Assembly (NCBI GenBank): GCA_015487895.1
Contig: WFOW01000315.1
Coordinates: 1-10,341, forward strand
Source of the DNA: Gammaproteobacteria bacterium
GTDB taxonomy: Bacteria; Pseudomonadota; Gammaproteobacteria; S144-34
Length of the DNA: 10,341 nucleotides
Direction of reading: 5' to 3'
Shown: piece by piece, positions 9,337 to 10,341 of the stretch
How positions within the stretch are numbered: position 1 is the first letter of the stretch
Layout: each line of letters begins with the position of its first letter
Notes under the pieces: generated by a model
The model's input: only the letters and a program-made list of their open reading frames with translations
The model's database searches: none
Told to the model about the DNA's origin: nothing
Made by a program: the position numbers and the translations under genes

Positions 9337-9363
9337 AAAAAACCCGCCAAAACGGGCATTTTT
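9337..9363 (-). terminator. Intrinsic terminator or attenuator ahead of ilvB
   Basis: Minus strand: GCCCG-TTTTGG-CGGG followed directly by TTTTTT (9342-9337), with A-rich sequence before the stem. The core stem is only 4 bp plus A/T flanks, so it is modest. The plus strand also ends in TTTTT (9359-9363), so it could work both ways. It lies 50 bp after the hydrolase-like gene and 36 bp before ilvB, so it either ends the upstream transcript or partly stops transcription into the ilv genes. Confidence 0.55.
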
Positions 9364-9386
9364 GACCTCAACGGGCCAATGAGGGA

Positions 9387-9416
9387 ACGGTACCTTCAGT
9401 GCATGGCCCAGGTCAA
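9387..9416 (-). promoter_or_regulatory. Possible promoter for the ilv operon
   Basis: TTGACC (9416-9411; 5 of 6 to TTGACA) and a weak TACCGT (9392-9387; 3 of 6) are spaced 18 nt, overlapping the end of the upstream gene. Transcription would begin near 9380, placing the T-run hairpin inside the ilvB leader. Confidence 0.35.
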
Positions 9417-10192
9417 GGCAGGGCCGCGCGAGCACCTCCCAGGCGCCAGGTAAGAAAGGCCCGGGCGGCCTCCAGGGCCTCGCGGGCCAACCGCGGGTCG
9501 TAACCCGGCTCTCGAGGCTCGGAGAACCCGGACCCGCCGGGCAGGCGGCGCAGCACCACCGCCCTCCCCAGGGCCATGGCCTCCTCCTCCAACCGCCGCA
9601 CCTCCGAGGCGGTGGGGAGGGCAGCACCCTCAGCCAGCAGCACCAAGAGGCCATCCGGGAGCCGACCGAGGGTCTCCGCGTCTGCCGGCAGCAGCGAGGG
9701 CTCGATGAGCACAGCGGCCTCCACCGGGGCGGAGGCCGCTCCGGCATGCCGGGCCAGCAAGGTCCAGGCCCGGTCGGCCCCATAGCCCCAACCGATCACC
9801 GCGAGGCGCCGCCCCGGCCGGCGCAGGTGTTCCAGCGCGGCAGTCACGTCCGCCTCCACCCACACCGGATCCACCTGCCGGTACACCTCCTCCGCCCGCC
9901 GTCGGCTCTCGGGTCGGCGGCCATCGAAGAGGTCGATGGCCAGCGTCCGGAAACCGGCCTCAGCCAGCTGCTCCGCGGCCCGGCGCACGCTCTCGGTCAG
10001 GCCCCAGCGGTCGTGCAGCAGGAGCACCCCCACCGCAGCTTCCTCGGGGCCGGCAGCATAGGCATCGAAACGGGTGCCGTAGGCGGTGGTCAGCTCCAGG
10101 AAGCGCCCTCCCTGCGCCGCAGGCGTCGCGGCCAGCAACAGGGCCAGGGCCGTCCCGGCCAGCACCGCCGCCCGCCGCCGTCCCCTCGCCAT
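9413..10192 (-). CDS. Secreted dienelactone-hydrolase-like alpha/beta protein without a catalytic triad
   Basis: The 259-residue protein has a signal peptide (1-28, Arg-rich start then AVLAGTALALLLA) and an alpha/beta-hydrolase body of the dienelactone hydrolase type: GVLLLHDRWGLTESVRRAAE (55-74), GFRTLAIDLFDGR (80-92), LAVIGWGYGADRAW (130-143), GLLVLLAEGAALPT (181-194) and GGSGFSEP (219-226) before a final helix. The nucleophile elbow G-x-Cys/Ser-x-G reads Gly134-Trp-Gly136-Tyr-Gly138, the acid position reads AEGAA, and the usual His-Gly-Phe reads Ser221-Gly-Phe, so no triad residue is where it should be. An in-frame ATG at 10249 lies inside the predicted promoter. The ATG at 10192 has GGAGG 10 nt upstream and begins the signal peptide, so I chose it. 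A periplasmic binding or structural role is possible. Function is not known. Confidence 0.75.
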   Translation of the reverse strand: MARGRRRAAVLAGTALALLLAATPAAQGGRFLELTTAYGTRFDAYAAGPEEAAVGVLLLHDRWGLTESVRRAAEQLAEAGFRTLAIDLFDGRRPESRRRAEEVYRQVDPVWVEADVTAALEHLRRPGRRLAVIGWGYGADRAWTLLARHAGAASAPVEAAVLIEPSLLPADAETLGRLPDGLLVLLAEGAALPTASEVRRLEEEAMALGRAVVLRRLPGGSGFSEPREPGYDPRLAREALEAARAFLTWRLGGARAALP

Positions 10193-10239
10193 GGCCTGCG
10201 CACCTCCTCGCCCACCGAATCTCGAAGGTTCCGGCGCGG

Positions 10240-10268
10240 ACCATAGCATGGCACCCAGTGGGCGGCAA
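10240..10268 (-). promoter_or_regulatory. Putative sigma70-type promoter for the hydrolase-like gene
   Basis: TTGCCG (10268-10263; 4 of 6) and TATGGT (10245-10240; 4 of 6) are spaced exactly 17 nt, with an extended -10 TGC directly before TATGGT. Transcription would start near 10233, about 40 nt before the ATG at 10192. Confidence 0.55.
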
Positions 10269-10301
10269 TCGGGAAGCCAACGCCTCCCCGTCAGCCCTCC
10301 A

Positions 10302-10331
10302 GCCCCCCCAACAAGGCCCTCCAGGGGGGGC
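10302..10331. other. GC-only hairpin at the right edge
   Basis: GCCCCCCC and GGGGGGGC form an 8-bp stem with a 14-nt loop; the nonamer GCCCTCCAG appears twice nearby (10294 and 10316). There is no T-run. It lies upstream of the hydrolase-like promoter, between it and whatever gene is off window. Confidence 0.4.
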
Positions 10332-10341
10332 GGGACGGGAC

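Noticed and set aside
10193..10249. Upstream ATG at 10249 as start of the hydrolase-like gene
   Set aside because: It overlaps the predicted promoter and would put a charged, unlike-signal stretch before the clear signal peptide; the ATG at 10192 has a good ribosome-binding site.

Overview
The window is a very GC-rich (above 70% by eye), densely coding bacterial segment. The gene order acetolactate synthase large subunit - small subunit - ketol-acid reductoisomerase - psd-like - pssA is typical of gammaproteobacteria, especially Chromatiales/Ectothiorhodospiraceae-like lineages. The sulfurtransferase operon at the left edge suits a sulfur-metabolising member of that group. The taxon is inferred, not demonstrated.

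Left (1-2767, minus strand): a tightly overlapping three-gene operon. It encodes a secreted PhnD-type periplasmic binding protein, a membrane histidine kinase with HAMP, and a secreted two-domain-type rhodanese cut off by the window edge. There are no ABC permease or ATPase genes, so the binding protein probably feeds a ligand signal to the kinase. TtrS and ThsS, the tetrathionate and thiosulfate sensors, carry a PhnD-like domain fused to the kinase, so a split sensor for a sulfur oxyanion is a reasonable guess.

Centre (2768-4100, plus strand): a divergent DUF815-type P-loop ATPase and a small charged hypothetical protein. The ATPase start codon lies in a short 7-bp-period repeat.

Right (4291-10192, minus strand): a secreted dienelactone-hydrolase-like protein, then ilvB, ilvN, ilvC, a psd-like gene and pssA. 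The ilv genes make the branched-chain amino acid precursors, and pssA makes phosphatidylserine. The psd-like product should make phosphatidylethanolamine but lacks the serine that becomes the pyruvoyl cofactor and the conserved histidine. The hydrolase-like protein lacks all three expected catalytic residues. Both look like intact genes for pseudoenzymes.

The least ordinary signal is non-coding. The two intergenic spaces flanking pssA (4101-4290 and 5068-5405) hold related mosaic elements in opposite orientation. They are built from degenerate 7-bp units (GGAGACG/CGTCTCC and CGTAACC types) and REP-like hairpins. One hairpin shows a compensated base change between the two copies.
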